Counted from the stretch's first letter, positions 1-6,324 are shown. The stretch is 6,530 nucleotides of DNA from a bacterium (GCA_004559845.1 SFWW01000081.1:1-6530), one strand, 5' to 3'. Translations and numbers: made by a program. The notes: generated by a model from the sequence alone, not told the origin.

Positions 1-1269
1 TGTGGTTTCGGAGAGGAGGTAGAAGCTGCCGGTGATGAGGATGAGGTCGGCGGTGTGGGCGTCGGCGAGGGCGGCTTGTTTGGCTGCTGCGGCGGTGGGG
101 TAGGGCTTGCCGTGCAGGGCGTGCAGGGCTGCCTTTTGTTGTAATTGTTCTGCCGGTAGGGCTCTGGGTGTGGAGGCTTGGGTGAAATAGTAGGTGGCGT
201 GGGTGGGGAGCTGGGAGAGGATGTGGTCCACGTCTTTGTCAGCCATAAATCCTATCACGATGCGTAGGGCGTCGTAGTGTTCCGCTTGCAGTTGGCGAAC
301 GATTTGCTTGAAAGCGCCCACATTGTGTGCGCTGTCGCAAATCACGCGCGGCTGCTCTTGGAGCGTTTGCCAGCGGCAAAAGAGCCCGGTGTTGCTCACC
401 ACGCGTGCAAATCCCTGTCGGATAGCCTCTTCGTCAATCTCAATCCCCATATTTTGCAAAGCATGAATAGCGGTGAGCGCCGTGTTGCTGTTCTTTATTT
501 GGTAGAGTCCATTCAGTTCGTTCTGCAAAGTGCCGTAGCGGCGGGTTTGTATGATGCAATGCCCGTGGGGGCAAGAGCCATCGGTCACCTCCGGCTTATC
601 TTGTGCGAAAATGATGGGCGCCTCCATAGCCGATGCTTTTCGCTCAAACACTTTGCGCACCTCGCCATCCGCCTCGCCCACCACCACCGGGATGTGGCTT
701 TTGATGATGCCCGCTTTTTCGGCGGCAATTTCAGCCGGCGTGGCGCCGAGAAACTGCGTATGGTCGGCGGAAATGTTGGTAATCACACTCAAAATGGGCG
801 TGATGATATTGGTGCTATCGAGTCGGCCGCCCAATCCCACTTCAATCACGGCAACATCCACCTCCTTACGCTTGAAATGCTCAAACGCCATTGCAGTGGT
901 GAGTTCAAAAAAGGTGGGTTGCATTTCAAAACCCCATTCTCTACACCTTTGGGCGAAATCCACCACCTCTTCTTCGCTGATTTTCTCGCCATTCACCTTG
1001 ATGCGTTCTCTGAAATCCATGATGTGAGGCGAAGTGTAGAGCCCCACCTTGTAGCCCTGCATTTGCAGCGTGCTTGCCATAAGGTGGCTCGTAGACCCCT
1101 TGCCATTGGTGCCTGCCACATGAATGCAGCGATAACTGCGATGCGGACAGCCCGTAAGGCGGTCTAATGCCAGGCTCGTTTGCAGCCCCGGCTTATAGCC
1201 CGATGCTCCTTGCCGCTCAAAGGAAGGCAATTGGTGGTAGAGATAGTGAAGCGCTTCAGAGTAGTTCAT
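1..1269 (-). CDS. folC: Bifunctional folylpolyglutamate synthase / dihydrofolate synthase, 3' end cut by the window
   Basis: This cytoplasmic Mur-ligase-family enzyme joins glutamate to dihydropteroate and/or extends the polyglutamate tail of folates, using ATP. I translated the minus strand from the ATG at 1269-1267 and found 423 open codons without a stop. The ATP-binding P-loop is AGTNGKGS at residues 52-59, followed by TSPHI at 79-83. The metal and substrate segment GLGGRLDSTN is at 145-154, ISADHTQFLG at 166-175, EKAGIIK at 184-190 and the C-terminal-domain motif DSAHN at 312-316. The last residues seen, GSFYLLSE, are typical of the FolC C-terminus, so only a few codons should be missing. 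The start is chosen because it gives the normal FolC N-terminus (MNYSEALHYLY) and lies 16 bp after the stop of the upstream gene. No Shine-Dalgarno is seen, and the upstream DNA is AT-rich. It is probably cotranscribed with the two CHR genes. The family assignment is firm; whether one or both activities are present cannot be read here. Confidence 0.96.
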   Translation of the reverse strand, partial: MNYSEALHYLYHQLPSFERQGASGYKPGLQTSLALDRLTGCPHRSYRCIHVAGTNGKGSTSHLMASTLQMQGYKVGLYTSPHIMDFRERIKVNGEKISEEEVVDFAQRCREWGFEMQPTFFELTTAMAFEHFKRKEVDVAVIEVGLGGRLDSTNIITPILSVITNISADHTQFLGATPAEIAAEKAGIIKSHIPVVVGEADGEVRKVFERKASAMEAPIIFAQDKPEVTDGSCPHGHCIIQTRRYGTLQNELNGLYQIKNSNTALTAIHALQNMGIEIDEEAIRQGFARVVSNTGLFCRWQTLQEQPRVICDSAHNVGAFKQIVRQLQAEHYDALRIVIGFMADKDVDHILSQLPTHATYYFTQASTPRALPAEQLQQKAALHALHGKPYPTAAAAKQAALADAHTADLILITGSFYLLSETT

Positions 1270-1285
1270 GTTGCGAAAATATTTT

Positions 1286-1837
1286 TTAAAAAATGAGGTA
1301 GCCCACCACCCCCGCCATCACAATCACCACGATGGGGTGGATTTTGGTGAAATACACGGTGCCGAGTGCCGCCAAGCAAATGCTCACGCTTTTGGCTATT
1401 TCGGAGGCATTGCTGCCAAAATTTTCTTCATTCATCAGCAGCAATGCCGCCGAAGCAATCAGCCCCACCACCACCGGACGCAGCCCCATAAACGCTCCCT
1501 TAATGATGGCGCTATCATGGTGGCGCGCCACAAAGTGGCTGGCATAGAGCACCAGCAAAAAGGGCGGAAGCACCACGGTGAGAGTCGCCACGATGGAGCC
1601 CCACACGCTCCCGGTAGCTACATAGCCAATGTAGGTGGCGCTGTTGATGCCGATGGGTCCGGGTGTCATTTGCGAAATAGCCACAATGTCGGTGAAGGCT
1701 TGGTTGGTGATTTGCGGACACCATTCTTGCCCCACCACCAATCCTTGAATGAGCGACAGCATGGCATAGCCACCGCCAAAGCCAAACAATCCGATTTGGA
1801 GGTAAGCCCAAATGAGGCGCAAATAGGTGGAAATCAT
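1286..1837 (-). CDS. Short-chain CHR-family chromate transporter subunit (second of pair)
   Basis: This is an inner-membrane protein of 183 residues containing a single CHR (chromate ion transporter) domain, half the size of the fused two-domain ChrA. Recognisable motifs are FGFGGGYAML at residues 18-27, SQMTPGPIGINSATYIGY at 55-72, LPPF at 90-93 and GLRPVVVGLI at 118-127. The rest is strongly hydrophobic, with about five or six likely membrane segments. The start ATG overlaps the stop of the upstream CHR gene by 4 bp (ATGA). It is preceded by a clear AGGAGG seven bases upstream, so translation may be coupled or independently initiated. Known biology: short CHR proteins are usually encoded as tandem pairs and act together, as reported for the Bacillus subtilis pair. 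Inference: this is the partner of the gene at 2421-1834. The true substrate in this organism is unknown; chromate export is only the family label. The stop TAA lies 16 bp before folC. Confidence 0.92.
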   Translation of the reverse strand: MISTYLRLIWAYLQIGLFGFGGGYAMLSLIQGLVVGQEWCPQITNQAFTDIVAISQMTPGPIGINSATYIGYVATGSVWGSIVATLTVVLPPFLLVLYASHFVARHHDSAIIKGAFMGLRPVVVGLIASAALLLMNEENFGSNASEIAKSVSICLAALGTVYFTKIHPIVVIVMAGVVGYLIF

Positions 1838-2421
1838 TGCTTACCCTCCTTTCTTGCTTTCATTTGAGTGTGGTTGAAATAGAGGTATCCGCCCAGGGCA
1901 CCGAAAATGATGTACAGCACCGGGTTGGAAATCACGGGCCATCCGGAGTAGATGAGCAGCGCCACCGCAACGGGAATGATACCGGTTTTGAGATTGATAC
2001 CCACCGATTTAGCCGTGCTAATCACCGGCGCAATAATCAGCGCCACCACCGCCGGGCGAATGCCCTTGAAAATGGCGGTGAGGGTAGGGTTGTGCTTGAT
2101 GGTGTCGGGTGTGAACAAGAGGGCAATCATCAAAATGATGAAAAACGAAGGGAGAATGGTGCCCAAAGCCGCCCACATGCTTCCCCTCACCCCCTTCAGC
2201 CGGTCACCAATCACCGTGCTGATGTTCACGGCAAGGATGCCCGGCATGGATTGCGCAATGGCAAGGAGGTCGAGAAACTCCCGCTCATCAATCCACCGAT
2301 GCTTTTCCACCACTTCGCGCTGAATGATGGAAATCATAGCCCATCCGCCGCCAAAGGTGAAACACCCTATTTTGAAAAATGTGGTGAAAAGCTGAAAATA
2401 TATGTTACCTAATATCTTCAT
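1834..2421 (-). CDS. Short-chain CHR-family chromate transporter subunit (first of pair)
   Basis: This is an inner-membrane protein of 195 residues with one CHR domain. Motifs from the chosen start are FGGGWAMI at residues 23-30, WIDEREFLDLLAIAQSMPGILAVN at about 43-66, LPSF at 90-93 and GIRPAVVALI at 120-129, then a basic tail ending KARKEGKQ. An upstream in-frame ATG at 2478 would add 19 residues (MLRKLSVILQ...). That extension is hydrophilic, lies across a Bacteroidota-type -7 box at 2459-2452 and does not resemble family N-termini, so I prefer the ATG at 2421 (MKILGNIYFQLF). No Shine-Dalgarno is seen at this start. It is the first gene of a minus-strand operon with the second CHR gene and folC. 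The two CHR proteins carry different versions of the central motif (QSMPGILAVN here, QMTPGPIGIN in its partner). This fits the N- and C-type halves of a heteromeric transporter. Transport of chromate itself is inferred from family only. Confidence 0.92.
   Translation of the reverse strand: MKILGNIYFQLFTTFFKIGCFTFGGGWAMISIIQREVVEKHRWIDEREFLDLLAIAQSMPGILAVNISTVIGDRLKGVRGSMWAALGTILPSFFIILMIALLFTPDTIKHNPTLTAIFKGIRPAVVALIIAPVISTAKSVGINLKTGIIPVAVALLIYSGWPVISNPVLYIIFGALGGYLYFNHTQMKARKEGKQ
1845..1850 (-). promoter_or_regulatory. Strong Shine-Dalgarno site for the second CHR gene
   Basis: On the minus strand the sequence AGGAGG ends seven bases before the ATG at 1837 and lies inside the last codons of the upstream CHR gene. 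None of the other starts in the window has a comparable site. In Bacteroidota, Shine-Dalgarno sequences are generally rare, so this one stands out and supports the 1837 start. A chance match inside lysine/glycine codons near the end of the upstream gene is possible. Confidence 0.6.
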
Positions 2422-2451
2422 CAATTTGCATTGCTCATCTATTTCTGATTG

Positions 2452-2478
2452 CAAAATTACGGATAATTTTCTTAACAA
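2452..2478 (-). promoter_or_regulatory. Predicted promoter of the CHR-CHR-folC operon
   Basis: On the minus strand TAATTTTG at 2459-2452 matches the Bacteroidota -7 consensus TAnnTTTG. A TTG at 2478-2476 may be the -33 element, but the gap of 16 bases is shorter than the roughly 20 usually described. Transcription would begin near 2446, leaving a leader of about 25 bases before the ATG at 2421. This arrangement favours that start over the upstream ATG at 2478. It is a prediction from consensus only. Confidence 0.5.
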
Positions 2479-2525
2479 TTCTTTTTTTCGCTCGGCTAAA
2501 TGCTGTGTGTTGACCGAAAAATTCC

Positions 2526-2533
2526 TATCTTTG
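2526..2533 (+). promoter_or_regulatory. Predicted -7 box of the barrel / transferase / acetyltransferase operon
   Basis: TATCTTTG at 2526-2533 is a full match to the Bacteroidota -7 consensus TAnnTTTG. A good -33 TTTG is not present at the usual distance; the nearest is TTG at 2510-2512, which is too close. A T7 tract lies further upstream at 2482-2488. Transcription would start near 2540, giving a leader of roughly 60 bases before the ATG at 2599. This is a prediction from consensus only. Confidence 0.55.
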
Positions 2534-2555
2534 CAGTTAATATGGTTGAAAAGTG

Positions 2556-2578
2556 GCGCTTACAGCGCGCTGTTTTTT
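2556..2578 (+). promoter_or_regulatory. Leader hairpin followed by a T6 run (possible attenuator)
   Basis: GCGCT at 2556-2560 pairs perfectly with AGCGC at 2564-2568 across the loop TAC. The run TTTTTT at 2573-2578 follows after GCTG. The ten bases CAGCGCGCTG at 2563-2572 are also a perfect palindrome, so a second fold is possible. The hairpin sits between the predicted start of transcription (near 2540) and the ATG at 2599. It therefore has the layout of a leader terminator or of a structured 5' leader. The stem is short (5 bp), and no antiterminator or ligand-binding fold was identified. Confidence 0.35.
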
Positions 2579-2598
2579 AGATGATTTTGCGTGTAGAG

Positions 2599-3768
2599 AT
2601 GAAGCGAAAAGTGATAGCAATATGCATGACACTGATGGCATTGGTGGCAAAGGCGGGGTCAACTCTGATGGTTGATTCGCTCCCCAATTCCCATGCTGTG
2701 GCTTCCGACACTACGGTGCTGAAAAAGTCGTTTTTTCGCAAAGTGCTCGACTATTTCTCGCTCGATGGAGGCGGCTCAGCCACCACCAATAGCACCTTCA
2801 GCGTGCTGGGCGGTCCGCACTACGATTCGGTGGAGGGATTGGCTCTGTCGGTGGTGGGTGCGGCATCGTTTCGGCTGAACGGTTGCGACAGCTTGAGCCA
2901 GCTCTCAAATGCGCAATTCACCGCCACCTACACCACCAACAATTTTTGGAGCCTCGACCTCACCACCAATATGCTTTTTCCCAACGAATCGCGGCTGATG
3001 ACCACCGTGGCTTTCGAGTATCACCCCTCCTACTTTTGGGGAATGGGCTACGCCAACGGCAACAACCCCGCCAACAAAACCATGCAAAAAAAGTATTTGG
3101 CAAATGTGCAGGCAGAGCTGCTTTTTAAGGTGGGCGACGGTTTTCGCGTGGGTCCGAAAGTGCTGTGGAACTACGTGAACAGCGACACCATCGCCAAGCC
3201 CGAGTTGCTGGAAGGCCAAGACTTAGTGCTGCGCAACTATGGCATTGGTGTGGCTGCCGAATACGACACGCGCGATATGGTGACCGATGCCAAACGGGGT
3301 TGCTACTTCTATGTGGCGCAAATCTTTCGCCCGAAATTTTTGTGGAATAAGTATGCCTTCTCCACCACCGAGATTCAAGCCAACTACTACACCCCCTTGT
3401 GGCGCGATTGCACCCTCGCCGCCGAATTCTACGGAATGCTGAATTTCGGCAACCCCTCGTGGGCAAAAATGGCTCTGCCGGGCGATTCGCACCGCATGCG
3501 AGGCTATTATTTGGGAAGATACCGCGACAATCACATGCTCACCACCCAAGTGGAATTGCGTCAGCACATTTGGGGGCGCCATGGCATGGTGGTGTGGGCT
3601 GGCGGCGGCAGCGTGTTTCACAATGCCGATGGGCTGAAGCATTTTTTGCCCAACTTCGGCGTGGGCTATCGCTTTGCATTTCGCAGGCGTATGAATATTA
3701 GGTTAGACTATGGTTTTGCCAAATCGGGGCAAACCGGATTTATGTTTGGATTAAATGAAGCATTTTAA
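2599..3768 (+). CDS. Outer-membrane beta-barrel protein, Omp85-like without POTRA domains
   Basis: The product is a secreted protein of 389 residues predicted to form a beta-barrel in the outer membrane. A Sec signal peptide is clear at residues 1-19 (MKRKVIAICMTLMALVAKA, likely cleaved before GS). An in-frame ATG at 2581 would add six residues (MILRVE) ahead of it, so 2599 is the better start. After about 40 linker residues the sequence alternates polar and hydrophobic residues rich in aromatics. Two Omp85 (bacterial surface antigen) hallmarks are present: YDTRD at 222-226 followed by a conserved-type KRGCYF, and MRGY at 300-303, matching the loop-6 RG[FY] motif. The chain ends in phenylalanine, as outer-membrane barrels usually do. 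There is no room for POTRA repeats, unlike BamA (about 800 residues) or TamA. It resembles the Omp85 group lacking N-terminal domains. The role is unknown; its end overlaps the phosphoethanolamine transferase gene by 14 bp, so the two are probably coexpressed. Confidence 0.82.
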   Translation: MKRKVIAICMTLMALVAKAGSTLMVDSLPNSHAVASDTTVLKKSFFRKVLDYFSLDGGGSATTNSTFSVLGGPHYDSVEGLALSVVGAASFRLNGCDSLSQLSNAQFTATYTTNNFWSLDLTTNMLFPNESRLMTTVAFEYHPSYFWGMGYANGNNPANKTMQKKYLANVQAELLFKVGDGFRVGPKVLWNYVNSDTIAKPELLEGQDLVLRNYGIGVAAEYDTRDMVTDAKRGCYFYVAQIFRPKFLWNKYAFSTTEIQANYYTPLWRDCTLAAEFYGMLNFGNPSWAKMALPGDSHRMRGYYLGRYRDNHMLTTQVELRQHIWGRHGMVVWAGGGSVFHNADGLKHFLPNFGVGYRFAFRRRMNIRLDYGFAKSGQTGFMFGLNEAF

Positions 3769-5467
3769 AACGATATTCAATTTTGCAAAAAAACAGCAAA
3801 TCGTGTTCTGGATATTTTTGGCAATGATGATATTGCCAAATGTGATGATGTTTTTCACCGAATCCACCTCCACGATTGTGCGGCTCACGAGCATCGTGCT
3901 CCCCTTAGGCATTTATTGGTGGGCTTACACGCTTTCAGCCAAGCCCGGAAAAGTGTTTTGGTGGCTGTTTTTCTTTGTGTTTATCGACGCATTTCAAATC
4001 GTGTTGCTCTACCTGTATGGCGAGTCGCCCATAGCGGTGGATATGTTTTTGAATTTAACCACCACCAATCCCACCGAAACCACCGAGCTGCTCTCCAACT
4101 TGCTACCCGCCGTGTTTTTCGTGATTATTATATATGTGGGCGGTATGGTGCTGGCTGTGCTGTCGATATTGAATCCCGAAATTCTCAGCGCATCTGTGCG
4201 CAAAATGCAACGCAAGGTGGCTTATGGCATCATCGTCGCCGGCGTGTTGCTTTTGGGTGTGAGCTATATGGTGGATGAAAGATTCAGGGTAGAAGACGAT
4301 GTTTTTCCCGTGAACAGCTGCTACAATTTAGCGCTGTCGATTCCTCGCGCATCGCTCACCATCGACTATAGCAAAAATGTGACATTTTTTTCCTACCATG
4401 CCACCTCCACCCACCCCGACAGCATGCCCGAAGTGTATGTGCTCATCATCGGCGAAACCGCTCGTGCCGACAACTTCGGCATCTATGGCTATCAGCGCCC
4501 CACCACACCGCTATTGTCGGCTATGGGAAGCGATTTAGCCACCTATTTCGATGCCATTACCATGAGCAACACCACCCACAAGAGCGTGCCATTGCTCATG
4601 ACCCCTGTGGGAAGCGAAGAAGATTTTGATGGCGTGTACTATAAAAAAGGTATCATCACAGCCTTTAAAGAAGCCGGCTTTTCCACCGCATTCTATAGCT
4701 GCCAGCATCGCAACCATTCCATTATCGATTTCCTTGGCAGCGAAGCCCACGATGTGCGATTCCTCACCGACAGTCTGAAGATGATGGAGCAATTGCCCGA
4801 CATCGTGCTATTAGACAACTTGAAGGCCAAATTGGCAGCACACAAAGGTGGTAAACTCTTTGTGGTGCTTCATTGCTATGGCGCTCACTTCAATTACTAC
4901 GACCGCTATTCGCGCAATGAAGCCTACTTCCAACCCGACGTCATTCCCTCGGCAAGCAAGAAATATCGCTCCAATATGATAAATGCCTACGACAATGTGA
5001 TACGGCAAACCGACAAATTGGTGGCAGGCGTGATTCAAGCCCTTCAAGCGCTACACGTGCCGGCTGCCATGTGCTATGTGGGCGACCACGGTGAAGATAT
5101 TTTTGATGATTCGCGAGAGCGTTTTCTTCATTCATCACCCATCCCCACCTATTATCAGTTGCGAGTGCCATTCGTGCTGTGGGCTTCCGATGAATATAAG
5201 GCGTCATATTTCGATAAGTGGCATCAGGTGGTGGTTCATCAAAAGGTGCCCATCTCCACCAATCGCGTCACTTTCCACACCCTGCTTGATATGAGTGGCA
5301 TCGCTTGCTCCTCACTCAATAAGCAATCGGCGCTGAGCAATCGCGATTTCCGGCAAAAGCCACGCTTGTATGTAAACGACCACAACGAGTATCGTCCGCT
5401 CGACGATTGCGGACTCAAAGACCTTGATGCGGAGCAATTTAAATTACACCATCTGCAATATCCTTAA
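3755..5467 (+). CDS. Phosphoethanolamine transferase, sulfatase-fold inner-membrane enzyme (EptA/MCR-like superfamily)
   Basis: The 570-residue protein has the architecture of enzymes that move phosphoethanolamine from phosphatidylethanolamine to lipid A or other envelope glycans. Five membrane helices are seen at about residues 16-34, 41-60, 67-87, 117-139 and 155-172, followed by a large periplasmic alkaline-phosphatase-fold domain. Its catalytic set appears complete. IGETARADNFGIYGY has the metal ligand E234. NTTHKSVP places the nucleophile at T274, equivalent to MCR-1 T285. LHCYGAHFNYY has H378, VGDHGE has D444 and H445, and FLHSSP...VPFVLW has H459. The cysteines flanking the nucleophile in EptA/MCR are replaced (M270 and L280), and the later cysteine pairs are not recognisable, so it belongs to a more distant branch. 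The start overlaps the barrel gene by 14 bp without a Shine-Dalgarno, pointing to translational coupling. Lipid A is the likely but unproven acceptor; another glycan or a different sulfatase-like reaction cannot be excluded. Confidence 0.9.
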   Translation: MKHFKTIFNFAKKQQIVFWIFLAMMILPNVMMFFTESTSTIVRLTSIVLPLGIYWWAYTLSAKPGKVFWWLFFFVFIDAFQIVLLYLYGESPIAVDMFLNLTTTNPTETTELLSNLLPAVFFVIIIYVGGMVLAVLSILNPEILSASVRKMQRKVAYGIIVAGVLLLGVSYMVDERFRVEDDVFPVNSCYNLALSIPRASLTIDYSKNVTFFSYHATSTHPDSMPEVYVLIIGETARADNFGIYGYQRPTTPLLSAMGSDLATYFDAITMSNTTHKSVPLLMTPVGSEEDFDGVYYKKGIITAFKEAGFSTAFYSCQHRNHSIIDFLGSEAHDVRFLTDSLKMMEQLPDIVLLDNLKAKLAAHKGGKLFVVLHCYGAHFNYYDRYSRNEAYFQPDVIPSASKKYRSNMINAYDNVIRQTDKLVAGVIQALQALHVPAAMCYVGDHGEDIFDDSRERFLHSSPIPTYYQLRVPFVLWASDEYKASYFDKWHQVVVHQKVPISTNRVTFHTLLDMSGIACSSLNKQSALSNRDFRQKPRLYVNDHNEYRPLDDCGLKDLDAEQFKLHHLQYP

Positions 5468-5471
5468 TCCT

Positions 5472-6065
5472 ATGAAACAAACGATTACCCTACGAAAAGC
5501 CACTGCAGCCGACGCATCGTTTTTGGCTATGGTGGTGAGTGAAGCGCTCGACAGCGATGTGATGGAATGTTACGAAGCCGCCAATGGCGTGATTCCTGCC
5601 GACCGTCGCCAATTGATGGAAGTGCTTGAATCCGTGATTCTGCACCCCGACACCCTCTACACCTGGCGCCATGCCACCATTGCGCAAGATGCCGGTGGCG
5701 AAGCTATCGGTGCGCTGGTGGCATACGAGGGCGACGATTATATGCAAAGGCGCGATACCACTTTTTCAATGTTTTCATCCGTGATGCCCCTACAGTTTGA
5801 TGTCGACGCTATGGATGCCGAAACCGTGGCAGGCGAATATTACCTCGACAGCCTCGCCGTGCTGCCCTCGTATAGAGGTAGGGGAGTGGCGCGTATGCTC
5901 CTGCAATCGGGTATCGATACCGCCCACCGCCTCAATCGTCCCGCTATCCTTGCCTGTGCGCCCAACAATGTCAATGCCAAGCGTCTTTACGAATCCTTAG
6001 GCTTCCGTGCCACCGGCATGTACAGCCTCTTTGGTCACACCTATTGGCGCATGGTGTGCCAATAA
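5472..6065 (+). CDS. GNAT-family N-acetyltransferase
   Basis: The 197-residue cytoplasmic protein belongs to the GCN5-related acetyltransferases, which move an acetyl group from acetyl-CoA to an amine. Its N-terminus ITLRKATAADASFLA is the usual first strand and helix. Strand 4 and the CoA-pyrophosphate loop are YYLDSLAVLP at 123-132 and YRGRGVARMLL at about 134-144, which matches the R/Q-x-x-G-x-G/A signature. NNVNAKRLYESLGF at 165-178 is the conserved C-terminal segment. An in-frame ATG at 5424 would add 16 residues inside the transferase gene. The ATG at 5472 fits the domain start and lies 4 bases after the preceding stop, so I chose it. No Shine-Dalgarno is seen. It is probably the last gene of the operon. 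Its substrate cannot be told; position next to an envelope enzyme does not by itself show a shared pathway. Confidence 0.9.
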   Translation: MKQTITLRKATAADASFLAMVVSEALDSDVMECYEAANGVIPADRRQLMEVLESVILHPDTLYTWRHATIAQDAGGEAIGALVAYEGDDYMQRRDTTFSMFSSVMPLQFDVDAMDAETVAGEYYLDSLAVLPSYRGRGVARMLLQSGIDTAHRLNRPAILACAPNNVNAKRLYESLGFRATGMYSLFGHTYWRMVCQ

Positions 6066-6100
6066 TTACGGCTTGATAGGAAGGATTGTTTTGTAGTTTT

Positions 6101-6178
6101 GTGGGGTCGCAATATTTTGCGCCCGCCCCTCCAATGCCCCCTCCAGGTTGTATCCAGCTATCAGACAGCGCATTAAAT
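6101..6178 (+). repeat. 78-bp repeat unit, copy 1 (diverged REP-like palindrome plus 48-bp linker)
   Basis: The first 30 bases (6101-6130) are a diverged form of the palindrome seen at 6179, differing at two positions (GTGGGGTCGC for GTAGGGGCGC). This leaves a bulged T in the stem. The next 48 bases (6131-6178) match those at 6468-6515 with about five differences and contain CCAGGTTGTATCC and ACAGCGCATTAAAT. It starts 35 bases after a stop codon, a usual place for REP-type elements. Confidence 0.85.
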
Positions 6179-6208
6179 GTAGGGGCGCAATATTTTGCGC
6201 CCGCCCCT
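6179..6208 (+). repeat. REP-like palindrome, copy 2
   Basis: The tetranucleotide GTAG (6179-6182) is followed directly by a perfect hairpin: GGGCGCAA (6183-6190), loop TATT, TTGCGCCC (6195-6202). The 30 bases are identical to 6438-6467. A competing fold pairs AGGGGCG (6181-6187) with CGCCCCT (6202-6208) and continues through CAA/TTG, leaving a 4-base bulge. A 5' GTAG abutting an imperfect hairpin is the layout known for REP elements recognised by TnpA-REP (RAYT) proteins. Confidence 0.85.
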
Positions 6209-6256
6209 CAATGCCCACACCCACGCAGCCACCCACGCCAACCCCCACAGGCGCAG

Positions 6257-6324
6257 TTTTTTTTTCGGCGAAGCCGACTTTTTCTCCGCGAAGCGGCTTT
6301 TTTTTCGGCGAAGCCGACTTTTTT
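6257..6324 (+). repeat. Three tandem GAA-loop hairpins separated by T-runs (possible terminator cluster)
   Basis: Hairpins TCGGC-GAA-GCCGA at 6265-6277, CCGC-GAA-GCGG at 6286-6296 and TCGGC-GAA-GCCGA at 6305-6317 recur about every 20 bases. Each is followed by a C and a run of five to eight T on the plus strand, which is terminator-like, though the stems are only four or five base pairs. The first and third are identical. The middle one differs at both sides of one base pair, keeping the stem. A further T-run precedes the first hairpin (6257-6264). Confidence 0.75.

Noticed and set aside
277..1167. A 296-codon plus-strand open frame opposite folC
   Set aside because: It lies antisense to folC, which has every family motif in the other strand. 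The translation is rich in His, Ala and Arg without any recognisable domain.
1268..1867. A 199-codon plus-strand open frame opposite the second CHR gene
   Set aside because: It is a His-rich, low-complexity translation antisense to a gene with clear CHR motifs.
1837..2412. A 191-codon plus-strand open frame opposite the first CHR gene
   Set aside because: It is an antisense shadow of a well-supported gene and is rich in His, Asn and Arg without a domain.
2402..2584. A 60-codon plus-strand open frame in the divergent promoter region
   Set aside because: It overlaps the start of the first CHR gene and both predicted promoters, has no ribosome site and has no recognisable fold.
3223..3642. A 139-codon minus-strand open frame inside the barrel gene
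   Set aside because: It is antisense to a gene with signal peptide, Omp85 motifs and a terminal phenylalanine; no motif is seen in the translation.
6066..6100. A simple intrinsic terminator just after the acetyltransferase gene
   Set aside because: The T-rich stretch at 6088-6100 has no GC-rich stem before it.
6101..6208. An insertion-sequence remnant
   Set aside because: No transposase coding fragment, terminal inverted repeat pair or target duplication can be found; REP-like elements explain the palindromes better.
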